NCBI GenBank assembly: GCA_937930815.1
Contig: CALHBQ010000530.1
Span: forward strand, 1-35,332
DNA: 35,332 nt
Reading direction: 5' to 3'
From: an uncultured Saprospiraceae bacterium
GTDB lineage: Bacteria > Bacteroidota > Bacteroidia > Chitinophagales > Saprospiraceae
Shown: positions 17,257 through 26,492 of the stretch, in pieces
Layout: every line of letters starts with the position of its first letter
Position numbering within the stretch: position 1 is the stretch's first letter
The notes under the pieces: model-generated
The model's database searches: none
What the model was told of the DNA's origin: nothing
Seen by the model: the letters and a program-made list of their open reading frames with translations, nothing else
Program-made: the position numbers and the translations under genes

Positions 17257-18672
17257 ATGAATGTATTAATCGGCAGAAAAAAAGAGGTAAAAAGGTTAGA
17301 AGAACACTTAAATTCCCGAAAATCGGAGTTTGTTGCTGTTTATGGAAGACGACGAGTTGGCAAAACTTTTCTAATAAGAAAGGCATTTGAAAATAATTTT
17401 GCTTTTCAGATGACAGGGCTTGCTCGTAGCACTCGTAAAAAACAACTCGCCCAATTTCATGCAGCACTTATTTCTTATGCACCTGCTGATTTTGATTTTG
17501 AACCTGCCGATGACTGGTTTTCTGCTTTTCGATTATTAATCGGGATGCTCGAAAAATCTGAAAACACTGAAAAAAAAGTCATCTTTTTTGATGAGCTGCC
17601 ATGGTTGGATACTCGAAACTCTGATTTTATTTCTGGTTTAGAACATTTTTGGAATAGTTGGGCAAGTTCTCGGGATGATATTTTATTGGTCGTTTGCGGA
17701 TCGGCTGCTTCTTGGATGCTTAATAATCTCATAAAAAACACAGGAGGACTGCATAATCGAGTAACTGATCGAATTAAATTGGAACCCTTGACATTATCTG
17801 AAACGGAGGCCTTTTTAAAGTATAAAAACGCTTCTTACAACCGTTATCAGATATTGATCTTGTATATGGTTTTTGGTGGTATTCCTTTTTATTTAGATTT
17901 TCTAAAATCGGGAATGAGCGCCATGCAAAACATCAATCAATTGTGTTTTGAACGCAACGCTCCTATGCGATTGGAGTACGAAAATCTGTATGCCTCTTTA
18001 TTTAAAAAACATGAAAGACACGTTGCGATTGTTGAGGCACTCGCAACAAAAGGAAAAGGTCTAACGCGTACAGAAATTTCTAAACTTTCAGGATTGCCCA
18101 ACGGAGGTGGTTTGACTCGAATTTTAAATGAATTGGAAGAAAGTAGTTTTATTAGAAAGTACCAGTCTTTTGGTAAAAAAAATAAAAATAACCTTTATCA
18201 GTTGATTGATCTTTATTCTCTTTTTTATCTCCGATTTATTTTGAAAACAAGTGAGGACGATGATAATTTTTGGATAAATGCCGTGGAATCTCCAGCATTT
18301 TATACTTGGGCTGGTTATGCTTTTGAAATGGTTTGTTTACACCACATTCCACAAATCAAAAAGGCACTCGGTATCAGCGGAGTTCAAACTTCTGTTGCAG
18401 CATGGTTCTCTCCTGAGAGTCAAATTGATTTATTAATTGATAGAAAAGATCAAGTTATCAACATTTGTGAAATGAAATTCTCGGTCCATCCTTTTTCAAT
18501 TGATAAAAAATATGAAGCGGTTCTTCGTAATAAATTAGGGAGCTTTAAAACTGCTACTGGAACTGATAAAGCGCTTTTTCTTACTACGATTTCTACTTAT
18601 GGATTGGCGCAAAACAAATACTCAGGAATGGTTCAGAATGATTTACAAATGGATGTTTTGTTTGAAAAGTAA
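17257..18672 (+). CDS. AAA-type ATP-binding protein with C-terminal DUF234-like nuclease region
   Basis: Walker A VYGRRRVGKTF, Walker B VIFFDELPWLDT, C-terminal QIDLLIDRKDQVINICEMKFS (D...ExK, PD-(D/E)xK-like). Confidence 0.9.
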   Translation: MNVLIGRKKEVKRLEEHLNSRKSEFVAVYGRRRVGKTFLIRKAFENNFAFQMTGLARSTRKKQLAQFHAALISYAPADFDFEPADDWFSAFRLLIGMLEKSENTEKKVIFFDELPWLDTRNSDFISGLEHFWNSWASSRDDILLVVCGSAASWMLNNLIKNTGGLHNRVTDRIKLEPLTLSETEAFLKYKNASYNRYQILILYMVFGGIPFYLDFLKSGMSAMQNINQLCFERNAPMRLEYENLYASLFKKHERHVAIVEALATKGKGLTRTEISKLSGLPNGGGLTRILNELEESSFIRKYQSFGKKNKNNLYQLIDLYSLFYLRFILKTSEDDDNFWINAVESPAFYTWAGYAFEMVCLHHIPQIKKALGISGVQTSVAAWFSPESQIDLLIDRKDQVINICEMKFSVHPFSIDKKYEAVLRNKLGSFKTATGTDKALFLTTISTYGLAQNKYSGMVQNDLQMDVLFEK

Positions 18673-18695
18673 GTGGTGTTATTAGTGTTCTTTAA

Positions 18696-19625
18696 CTAAC
18701 ACTTCACCACCCCTTCCTGATTAATCCGCGAAACATACAAATCACTCTCGATCTTATTATCAGAAAAGACTTTTTGCATGGCATTGGCTGCATTTTCAGC
18801 AACAAAAGTATTGGGACTTAAAGCAAAAATAGAAGGGCCCGCACCAGAAATACTGCAACCAAAAGCACCTTGAGCAAGTGCCGCATCTTTTACTTCTTGA
18901 AAGTGAGGAATCAGTTTCGCACGTTGTGGTTCGATAACGACATCTTGCATGCATTGACTCATTAGCTCAAAGTCAGCATTGTGGCAAGCGATGATGAAAC
19001 TTGCAAGGTTTGCACTTTGCTGTACCATGTTTTTCAAAGAAACAGTTTCAGAAAGAATGTTTCGAGAATCTTTCGTTAGAATCTCGATGTGTGGATAAAT
19101 GACGGTGGCCATCAACTCTTTTGGTGCCATGATTCGATGAACGGAATTTTCATTTCTACTAAAAATAATCCCTCCAATCAATGACGGCGCGACATTGTCT
19201 GCGTGGCGCGAACCAGAAGCCAACGCTTCTCCATCCAACGCAAAAGGCAAAAGCGCTCTCTTTTCTAAAGGGTTATTCAATAACATATTGACTGCGAAAG
19301 CACCTGCAACGGCACTTGCGGCACTACTCCCTAAACCAGATCCAAAAGGCATTTTTTTATGGATTTGCATATCAAGTCCCATATCTTCGAGACCGAGATG
19401 TTTGAGGACACTTAATGCAGCCAGACCTGCGGTATTTTTTTCTACTTCGTAAGGAAGTCTCCCTTTTGCTCCCGTGATTTTTGTAATTCGAAGACCTTTT
19501 CTATCGCTTGGCGTTAAGATGATTTCATCACCTGGACGCTCTAAAGCCAAACCTAAAGTATCAAATCCTACAATGCAATTTCCTACCGAAGCAGGCGCGA
19601 AAACTTTTATTCCTGTCATACCCAA
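18696..19625 (-). CDS. thrB: Homoserine kinase
   Basis: VFAPASVGNCIVGFDTLGLALERPGDE, KKMPFGSGLGSSAASAVAGAFAVN, FGCSISGAGPSIFAL (GHMP kinase). Confidence 0.95.
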   Translation of the reverse strand: MGMTGIKVFAPASVGNCIVGFDTLGLALERPGDEIILTPSDRKGLRITKITGAKGRLPYEVEKNTAGLAALSVLKHLGLEDMGLDMQIHKKMPFGSGLGSSAASAVAGAFAVNMLLNNPLEKRALLPFALDGEALASGSRHADNVAPSLIGGIIFSRNENSVHRIMAPKELMATVIYPHIEILTKDSRNILSETVSLKNMVQQSANLASFIIACHNADFELMSQCMQDVVIEPQRAKLIPHFQEVKDAALAQGAFGCSISGAGPSIFALSPNTFVAENAANAMQKVFSDNKIESDLYVSRINQEGVVKC

Positions 19626-19646
19626 AGTCGATTTACGGATGACGGG

Positions 19647-19686
19647 AGACGAATGACGGACGGAAAAGTCTGTCCGTCATTCGTCT
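19647..19686. repeat. 15-bp perfect inverted repeat in the thrA-thrB gap
   Basis: AGACGAATGACGGAC (19647-19661) and GTCCGTCATTCGTCT (19672-19686). Confidence 0.85.
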
Positions 19687-19707
19687 TTCGTTCGTCGTCG
19701 TTCGTTT

Positions 19708-19868
19708 AGAGCTTGTTTAAAGCTCTATCAATTGGCTACAAGTGGCAAATTTTATTCTGAATTTCGTTAAAAAGCCTCGTCGATGCTAAGGCATCGCCTA
19801 CGTTTTTTGCCTCATTCAAAACAAAATTTTCTCACTTTCACTCAATTATAGAACTTTAAACAAGCTCT
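19708..19868. repeat. ~161-bp palindromic element copy 1, abutting the thrA stop codon
   Basis: Terminal inverted repeats AGAGCTTGTTTAAAG / CTTTAAACAAGCTCT; central hairpin CGATGC-TAAG-GCATCG at the midpoint. Confidence 0.8.
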
Positions 19869-22324
19869 TATAATGAATTTCCTATTCTAACTATTTCTGC
19901 AAAAACGCCAGCAGCGGTCACTTCGGCACCTGCACCAGGGCCTGTAATTACCAACGGACGTTCTTTGTATCTTCCTGTTGTGAAAACGACCATATTATCA
20001 CTTCCACTCAACGTTGCGAACGGACTATTTTTCTCCACTTCTTCCAATCCAATCGTCGCTTTTCCGTTTTCTAACTTGGCAATCATGCGGAGCAATTTGC
20101 CTTTTTTATCGGCAGCTTGTCGCATCTTTTCCATGTTACCATCCTCGTTTTTCAACTCTTTGAAAAAAGCGGGAATTGACTTTGCATCCATCACTTTTTT
20201 CGGAAGAATAGAATTGATTTTCACATCTTCCGGTTCGAGTGCAATGCCCGTTTCTCGCGCAAGGATAACAATTTTACGTCGTACATCGAAACCGCTTAAA
20301 TCTTCGCGTGGGTCAGGTTCGGTGAAGCCTTTTTCTTTGGCTTCAGTTACGATGTCTGAGAACTTTCGACTTCCGTCAAAATTATTAAAAATAAAAGATA
20401 GCGAACCACTCAATACTCCTTCAATTTTTAAAATACGATCACCGCTCATATTCAAATCATTGAGCGTCGTGATGATGGGTAAACCTGCACCAACATTCGT
20501 TTCGTACATGAATTTCACTCCTCGTTTTTCAGCAATATTTTTCAATCGTTGATATTGAAGATAGGCGGATGAAGTGGCAATTTTATTGGGTGTAGAAATC
20601 GAGATGCTACTATCCAAAATCCGTTCATAAAACTTGGTAATGCCTTCGTGAGCTGTATTGTCGATAAAAATAGAGTTGGACATATTCATATCCACGACCA
20701 TTTCTTCAACGTATTGAGCGAGGTTGGCTTTTTTGTCAGATGCATCAAGTTGATCTTTCCAGTTTTCTAAATCAATGCCTTGCCAGTCGAGTAGCATTTT
20801 TTTAGAGTTGGAAAGTCCGACTACTTTTACTTCTATATTTTGTTCTTTTTTCAAATACTCAGTATGTTCTTTGATTTGGCGAATCAATGTTCCACCAATC
20901 AAACCCACACCGACCATGAAAATGTGAAGTGATTTTACATCAGAAAGGAAGAAGGTCTCGTGCATCGCATTCAATGCTTTTATCTCATCTGATTTTGGAA
21001 TCACGACAGAGATATTCAACTCCGAAGAGCCTTGAGCGATGGCCACGACATTGATACCATTATTACCCAACGACTGAAATAATTTGCCAGAAATCCCTGG
21101 TTGATAACGCATGTTTTCGCCGATGATCGCAACGATAGAAAGGTCGTCTTCGACTTTCACTTTGTTGATTACACCGCGTTCGATTTCGAATTCAAATTCT
21201 TTTTCGACGACTTTTTTCGCTTTCGCGGAATGAGCAGGTGCGACTGAAAAACTAATTGATGCCTCAGAAGAACCTTGGGTAATCAAAATGATATTGATAC
21301 CTGCTTGAGCGATTGCTGAAAACAAACGACTCGCCGTCCCAGTCACGCCAAACATCCCACTTCCCGAAAGGGTCAACAAAGAAATATTTCCAATAGAAGA
21401 AATTCCTTTAATCGGCCGATCAGTGCCATTTGAATCAGAAGAAATCAATGTTCCAGGATGATCTGGGTTGAAAGTATTTTTGGTAACGAGGGGAATATTC
21501 TTTTTTAACGCTGGCTGTAAAGTTGGCGGATAAATCACTTTCGCACCAAAATGCGCCATCTCCATCGCTTCCGCGTAACTCATTTTTGGAATTGTAAAAG
21601 CGCGTTTTACTTTTCTTGGGTCAGCGGTCAAAACGCCATCTACGTCTGTCCAGATTTCAATGATTTTTGCATCTAAACCTGCTGCCAATAAAGCAGCGGT
21701 ATAATCTGAACCACCGCGACCAAGTGTTGTGGTTAATCCATTTTTGGTAGAAGCAATAAAACCTGTAACCACTTGTACCTCTGGATTTTTATCGAAATGA
21801 TTGGCAATTTCTTTATAAGTCTTTTTGAAGTTGACTTTGGCTGAGCCGAAATTTTTATCTGTTTTGATCACCTTTCGAGCATCGAGGTAATTTGCTCTAA
21901 CGCCTTCTTGCGTCAGATATTTCGAAATGATAAACGAAGAATTTCGCTCTCCAAAACTCAATACATAATCCATCGTGCGTGGTGACGCTTCTCTTACGAG
22001 AAAAATTCCATGCAGCAAATCATGCAGCGTTTCGTGGTTTTCTTTGAGTTCTCTCAAAACCTCTTTTCGCAAATCACCTTTCAGCAGTTTTTTGACTGTT
22101 TCTTCGTGGCGTTGGCGAAATTCATTGAACTTTTCACCGTAGCATTTTTCTCCGCTGGAAGCGCGTCGCGCCATTTCAATCAAAGAATCTGTCACGCCGC
22201 CAAAAGCAGAGAAGACCACTGCGAATTTTTCGCCTTTCTTATAATAAGATTTGAGTATCTCTGCTAATTGCTTGATACGCTCCGGTTTACCAACCGAAGA
22301 ACCACCGAATTTTAATACTTTCAT
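19868..22324 (-). CDS. thrA: Bifunctional aspartate kinase / homoserine dehydrogenase I
   Basis: MKVLKFGGSSVGKPERI, TLGRGGSDYTAALLAAGL, ACT-region GVTGTASRLFSAIAQAGINIILITQ, HSD domain VGVGLIGGTLIRQI and YETNVGAGLPIITTLNDL. Confidence 0.97.
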   Translation of the reverse strand: MKVLKFGGSSVGKPERIKQLAEILKSYYKKGEKFAVVFSAFGGVTDSLIEMARRASSGEKCYGEKFNEFRQRHEETVKKLLKGDLRKEVLRELKENHETLHDLLHGIFLVREASPRTMDYVLSFGERNSSFIISKYLTQEGVRANYLDARKVIKTDKNFGSAKVNFKKTYKEIANHFDKNPEVQVVTGFIASTKNGLTTTLGRGGSDYTAALLAAGLDAKIIEIWTDVDGVLTADPRKVKRAFTIPKMSYAEAMEMAHFGAKVIYPPTLQPALKKNIPLVTKNTFNPDHPGTLISSDSNGTDRPIKGISSIGNISLLTLSGSGMFGVTGTASRLFSAIAQAGINIILITQGSSEASISFSVAPAHSAKAKKVVEKEFEFEIERGVINKVKVEDDLSIVAIIGENMRYQPGISGKLFQSLGNNGINVVAIAQGSSELNISVVIPKSDEIKALNAMHETFFLSDVKSLHIFMVGVGLIGGTLIRQIKEHTEYLKKEQNIEVKVVGLSNSKKMLLDWQGIDLENWKDQLDASDKKANLAQYVEEMVVDMNMSNSIFIDNTAHEGITKFYERILDSSISISTPNKIATSSAYLQYQRLKNIAEKRGVKFMYETNVGAGLPIITTLNDLNMSGDRILKIEGVLSGSLSFIFNNFDGSRKFSDIVTEAKEKGFTEPDPREDLSGFDVRRKIVILARETGIALEPEDVKINSILPKKVMDAKSIPAFFKELKNEDGNMEKMRQAADKKGKLLRMIAKLENGKATIGLEEVEKNSPFATLSGSDNMVVFTTGRYKERPLVITGPGAGAEVTAAGVFAEIVRIGNSL

Positions 22325-22466
22325 GGAGAGAGAGCTTGAAAAATATATTATAAATTTTTTAACTATGAGAGTGCAAACTTATTGCCAAATGGGGAGAGAT
22401 GAAAGTATGTGGACAAGTTTTTGATTTAAAAACGCATTATTTATATTTATCATTTGTTTTAATGAT

Positions 22467-22626
22467 GAAGTTGTTTAAAGTTTCATTTCAAACTGCAAAT
22501 TCACGCTTTAGAAACCTGAGATCAGCTTTTTAAAGAGCCATAGCGATGCTATGACTATTTAAAAACCGAATTTCAGAACTCTAAATCCTGAATTTTCGCT
22601 TCTGAACTAAAACTTTAAACAACTTC
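22467..22626. repeat. ~160-bp palindromic element copy 2, between thrA and the T9SS gene
   Basis: 17-bp perfect terminal inverted repeats GAAGTTGTTTAAAGTTT / AAACTTTAAACAACTTC; central hairpin CATAGC-GAT-GCTATG at the midpoint. Confidence 0.8.
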
Positions 22627-22640
22627 AATAAATCAGTGGC

Positions 22641-24014
22641 ATGAAACTTAAGATTACAATTTTTATCCTCTTTAATTTTAGTATCCTTTTTAGCCAGAAC
22701 GAATGGAATTTTGGATACATAGGTCAATTCACTACATCGCCAAGAGATATTTCTATCGATAAGGAGGGGAATGTATTGGTTGGAGGTTATCATCTGGGAG
22801 CAGATCGAACCAATTTTTTATTAAATGTAAATATTGAAAACGGAGATTCTTTGAATAATGCTATTTGCAAAAGTGGTGTTTTATGTGATATGAGAAACGA
22901 TATATTGCATGTAGCAACAAGTAATGATGGCGAGACGTTTGTTGCGGGAAATCTTTCAAGAGGAGAGGCTGATTATGTTGCGAAATTGAAAAACACTGAG
23001 AGTTTAGATGTTGATTGGATAAGAGATGATCTATTGGCTCAAGAGATTCATGATATTGATGAATTAATCGCAATTCCAGATGGAGTGATCATCATTGCTC
23101 GGCTATCTGATTTTCGGCATACATTAATAAAGTTTGATTTTAGCGGGAATATTATTTGGACTAAACAAATAAATGTTACTCCTATCAGTGCTCCATTAGA
23201 TGAGTCAATGTTGATATCCTTGCCAGACAATAGCATAGTCATTTGGTACAAAAATGGTGATCGCCATTTTATGAGTAGAATAACAAGTGATGGCCAAACG
23301 ATTTGGGAAGAGCAAGTCAATAGTGGAATTGTTAGCTTAACTGTAAATAATGCAGGTGAAATTATTTCTGTTGAATCGGCACAAAGATTTGATCCTCCTT
23401 TTTTAATAAAAAAATACTCGATCGAAACTGGGACAGCTATCACCTTGAGTACAGATTGTCAGGCGAAAGGAGCAAGAAAAATTATATCAAATCAAAATGG
23501 CGAATTGTTTGTCGGAGGGACCTATAGAGATGCAACAACAAATGAAGATGGATTAGAATTGACTAAATTAGATTCAGAAGGTAATTTCATTTGGCGAGAA
23601 ACATTTTTGGAGCCTTCTTATGAAGACGCTTTTAAAGATATGGCAGTCTCAAAATCAGGGCAAGTCGTCATCTTAAGTACTCGTTCTTATCCAGATGTTT
23701 TTAATCAAAGAGATGCATCATTAATTTCCGTTAACGGTAACAAAACCTCTACCTCAACTAAATCAATTGAACAAAGAAAAGCCGCAAACATTTTCCCTAA
23801 CCCAGTAAACAATGAAATTACAGTTGAATTTTTCGATGGATTTTTTGATTCCGGATATCAAATATTTGATATTCATGGTCAGTTGATTCAGAAAGGGGAT
23901 TTGGAATTTCAGAAACAAGAAATCGATATTTCAGTTTTCAACTCAGGTGTCTATTTTATTAGAATAATAAATGAAAATGGTCGTTTTCAAACCCAAAAAT
24001 TGATCAAAACCTAA
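22641..24014 (+). CDS. Secreted protein with T9SS type A C-terminal sorting domain
   Basis: N-terminal signal peptide; C-terminal IFPNPVNNEITVEF...YQIFDIHGQLIQKGDL...DISVFNSGVYFIRIINENGRFQTQKLIKT. Confidence 0.92.
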   Translation: MKLKITIFILFNFSILFSQNEWNFGYIGQFTTSPRDISIDKEGNVLVGGYHLGADRTNFLLNVNIENGDSLNNAICKSGVLCDMRNDILHVATSNDGETFVAGNLSRGEADYVAKLKNTESLDVDWIRDDLLAQEIHDIDELIAIPDGVIIIARLSDFRHTLIKFDFSGNIIWTKQINVTPISAPLDESMLISLPDNSIVIWYKNGDRHFMSRITSDGQTIWEEQVNSGIVSLTVNNAGEIISVESAQRFDPPFLIKKYSIETGTAITLSTDCQAKGARKIISNQNGELFVGGTYRDATTNEDGLELTKLDSEGNFIWRETFLEPSYEDAFKDMAVSKSGQVVILSTRSYPDVFNQRDASLISVNGNKTSTSTKSIEQRKAANIFPNPVNNEITVEFFDGFFDSGYQIFDIHGQLIQKGDLEFQKQEIDISVFNSGVYFIRIINENGRFQTQKLIKT

Positions 24015-24018
24015 ATAA

Positions 24019-24055
24019 AAACGAATCCCAACTCACTGAGTTGGGATTCGTTTTA
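24019..24055 (+). terminator. Hairpin terminator (possibly bidirectional)
   Basis: AAAACGAATCCCAACTCA-C-TGAGTTGGGATTCGTTTT. Confidence 0.85.
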
Positions 24056-24060
24056 TATTC

Positions 24061-24495
24061 TTATCGAGTCGTATAATTCACTTTCGGTTCTTTCAGTTTA
24101 TTAATGGCTTTTCTTGCCTTTTCAGGTGCCATCAATTCTAAACCTGAACGTGCTACCCAATAACCTGGTTTAACTTTTTGTTTCAAGTAGTAGGTTTTTC
24201 CTTTTTGCACATCAATGGTAAAAAAATCTTTGTTCTCTGGACTGGAACTTGTGATTTGAATTTTGCCCTCCTTTTCTACCTCCCAGGCAATATAGCTTTT
24301 TGGGCCGAGTCTTCCGACCAATTCTCCATCTTGATAGATTTTCATTGGAACCGCAGTCGCTAAAATTGACTTTCGAACAATAAAGATTTTGGCGTTTTCT
24401 TCATTCGGTGATAAATCTGTTAATTTTGAATACTGAGTGGTGGCAACACAAGAGGTTAAGAATAACCCCAAGAAGATAGCATGGAATACTTTCAT
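24061..24495 (-). CDS. DUF2846-like lipoprotein
   Basis: Lipobox LTSC; AKIFIVRKSILATAVPMKIYQDGELVGRLGPKSYIAWEVEKEGKIQITSSS...KTYYLKQKV. Confidence 0.7.
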   Translation of the reverse strand: MKVFHAIFLGLFLTSCVATTQYSKLTDLSPNEENAKIFIVRKSILATAVPMKIYQDGELVGRLGPKSYIAWEVEKEGKIQITSSSPENKDFFTIDVQKGKTYYLKQKVKPGYWVARSGLELMAPEKARKAINKLKEPKVNYTTR

Positions 24496-24705
24496 AATTG
24501 AAAAGTTTTTTTGAAAAATAATAATAGAACAATTTCTATTGGTAGGTAAAAGTCTGCTATCTATATCTTTTGGTTGTATTTGAATTTTAAATTTTGGTGC
24601 GGGACTGTTTGTCTATTCGTAAACTTGGTTTAAACGGAAATGAAGTGCAGTAAAGCAACTTTAACTTTTGTAAGCCCAATCGCTTAAGTCTTTTTGAATC
24701 CATTA

Positions 24706-25188
24706 TCACTCAGAAGTATAAAAAGCTAAAATGGCTAATAAAGGTATTAGAGCAAAGAAGCCTGCTGTTATTTTAAGCCAAAGAGGACTTTTTTCTTTTA
24801 CGATTGATTGGTATAGGTATTCAGTCAAAAAATACCCGCCAATAGCTGCGACTATTCCTGCTAAAATAGCGGCAGTAGTGGCACTTGCTAAAAGGCTAAA
24901 AGCAAAAGCTGCCCCCAAGAAAATCAGTGTTGAGCCAAACATTGTTACTCCAAAAATCAATAGAATACCAACGAGTGTTTTATTAATAGCTTTTCTTTTT
25001 AACCACTTTTTTATGGAGATTTTCTTTTTTGAAAAGTGGTTTTTAAATCGTTGCCAGCGATTTAGTTTTTTCTTGGATTGAGATTTCGTAACTGTTTTTT
25101 GAACTTGAATAGTAGTTGTCTTAATTGCTACCGCCTCTGAAGGATTCAAAAGACAAATCGTGAAGATTAAAAAGTAAAAGGCTTTCAT
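24706..25188 (-). CDS. Hypothetical membrane protein
   Basis: Signal peptide plus basic linker and hydrophobic helices (VGILLIFGVTMFGSTLIFLGAAFAFSLLASATTAAILAGIVAAIGGYFL). Confidence 0.6.
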   Translation of the reverse strand: MKAFYFLIFTICLLNPSEAVAIKTTTIQVQKTVTKSQSKKKLNRWQRFKNHFSKKKISIKKWLKRKAINKTLVGILLIFGVTMFGSTLIFLGAAFAFSLLASATTAAILAGIVAAIGGYFLTEYLYQSIVKEKSPLWLKITAGFFALIPLLAILAFYTSE

Positions 25189-25207
25189 CGTTTTGAAAAT
25201 TAAGAGA

Positions 25208-26323
25208 TTATTTCCATCCCAACACCGCTCTCATTTTGTGGTAGATTTCGGTATTGTCATAAATACCCGTAAAAGTTTCTGCTCCAGGGCCAAATGCAAA
25301 AACAGGAATCATCGTCGCTGTATGCCTTCTGGCCGTATATTCTATTTTTAGGTCTTTGAATTTTTTGCCGGTGTTTACTGCCAATCCGCCGCATTCGTGG
25401 TCACCTGTTACGACGACTAAGGTCTCTTTGTCTCTCATGGCAAAATCTAAAATTCGAACAATCGTTTTATCAAAGTCCTCCATTTCACCCAAAAACTTTA
25501 CGGTATTGTTTGCATGAAGCGCCCAGTCAATTTGAGAACCCTCGATCATTAGCAAAAAGCCTTTATCACTTTTTTGTTTTAAAAAATTAGCAGCTAAAAC
25601 CCCTGCTTCTGGTAGGTAGGTCCTTCCATCCAAAGCATAAAACGGATCATTGTCAGATGTAAACCAAACGATTTTATCTTTTTGTGAAAGTTGTTTTTTA
25701 TTGGGTTTCGTTCGTGTTAGGAAGTAGCCTTTATCTTTTAGTTTCTTTCTTTTTGTATTACTAATTTTTTCTGTGGATGAAAAGTATTTTTCACCACCAC
25801 CAATCATGATGTCAAAATCGCAATCGGTCAAGTTTTCGGCAAGAGCGTCATAATTACCGCGTAGTACATTATGTCCATAAAGCACGGCAGGGGTAGCGTG
25901 CACTACAGTTGAGGTTACCGCAAACCCAGCTTTATAACCTCGGTCTTTTCCTTCCTCAAAAAACGATTGAACAGGCGTTGCGTCGGGCAACACTCCAACC
26001 ATTGTGTTATTCGTCTTATGACCACTCAACATGGCAGTACCCGAAGCTGCGGAATCGGTAACTAAATTATCGGAAGAGTGGGTCTTTTGAAAACCGATGT
26101 GCTTGAACCATTCGAAATATGAATGATTTTTATTTTCATAATTATGCGCCGAAATTTGGTTTACTCCCATCCCATCGCCAATCAACAAAATGATATTTTT
26201 AGGGGTAGGGGATTTAGGTTCCTCTATTATATTGGCTGATACTTGTTGCCTATATGAAAAAGCAAGCACTGCAAGCACGATTAAAATGAAATGACTAGCC
26301 TTCCAAATTTTACTATTATCCAA
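25208..26323 (-). CDS. Alkaline phosphatase
   Basis: NIILLIGDGMGVNQISA, NLVTDSAASGTAMLSGHKT, MIEGSQIDWALHANN, LVVVTGDHECGGLAVN, ARRHTATMIPVFAFGPGAE. Confidence 0.95.
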   Translation of the reverse strand: MDNSKIWKASHFILIVLAVLAFSYRQQVSANIIEEPKSPTPKNIILLIGDGMGVNQISAHNYENKNHSYFEWFKHIGFQKTHSSDNLVTDSAASGTAMLSGHKTNNTMVGVLPDATPVQSFFEEGKDRGYKAGFAVTSTVVHATPAVLYGHNVLRGNYDALAENLTDCDFDIMIGGGEKYFSSTEKISNTKRKKLKDKGYFLTRTKPNKKQLSQKDKIVWFTSDNDPFYALDGRTYLPEAGVLAANFLKQKSDKGFLLMIEGSQIDWALHANNTVKFLGEMEDFDKTIVRILDFAMRDKETLVVVTGDHECGGLAVNTGKKFKDLKIEYTARRHTATMIPVFAFGPGAETFTGIYDNTEIYHKMRAVLGWK

Positions 26324-26492
26324 ATCTTTGATTTGTTCGTTAAGTTTTATCAGGTTTTCGGTTTGACCGATAAAGATGGGAAATTTTAGTAATCAATCTT
26401 TATTTGAGGAACGATAAAATAATAAGTAGTCATTTTTGAGTGGTATTTTTTCGATTATTCTTCGTTGCGAAAAACCTTTTAGTTCACCGCTC

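Noticed and set aside
19708-19868. Reading the thrA-adjacent palindrome as an ordinary rho-independent terminator
   Set aside because: The 161-bp length, matched terminal repeats and the second same-length copy on the other side of thrA fit an element family better, though termination activity is not excluded.
19965-20552. 195 aa plus-strand ORF within thrA
   Set aside because: Long, but exactly antisense to the conserved homoserine dehydrogenase domain; likely codon-bias artefact.
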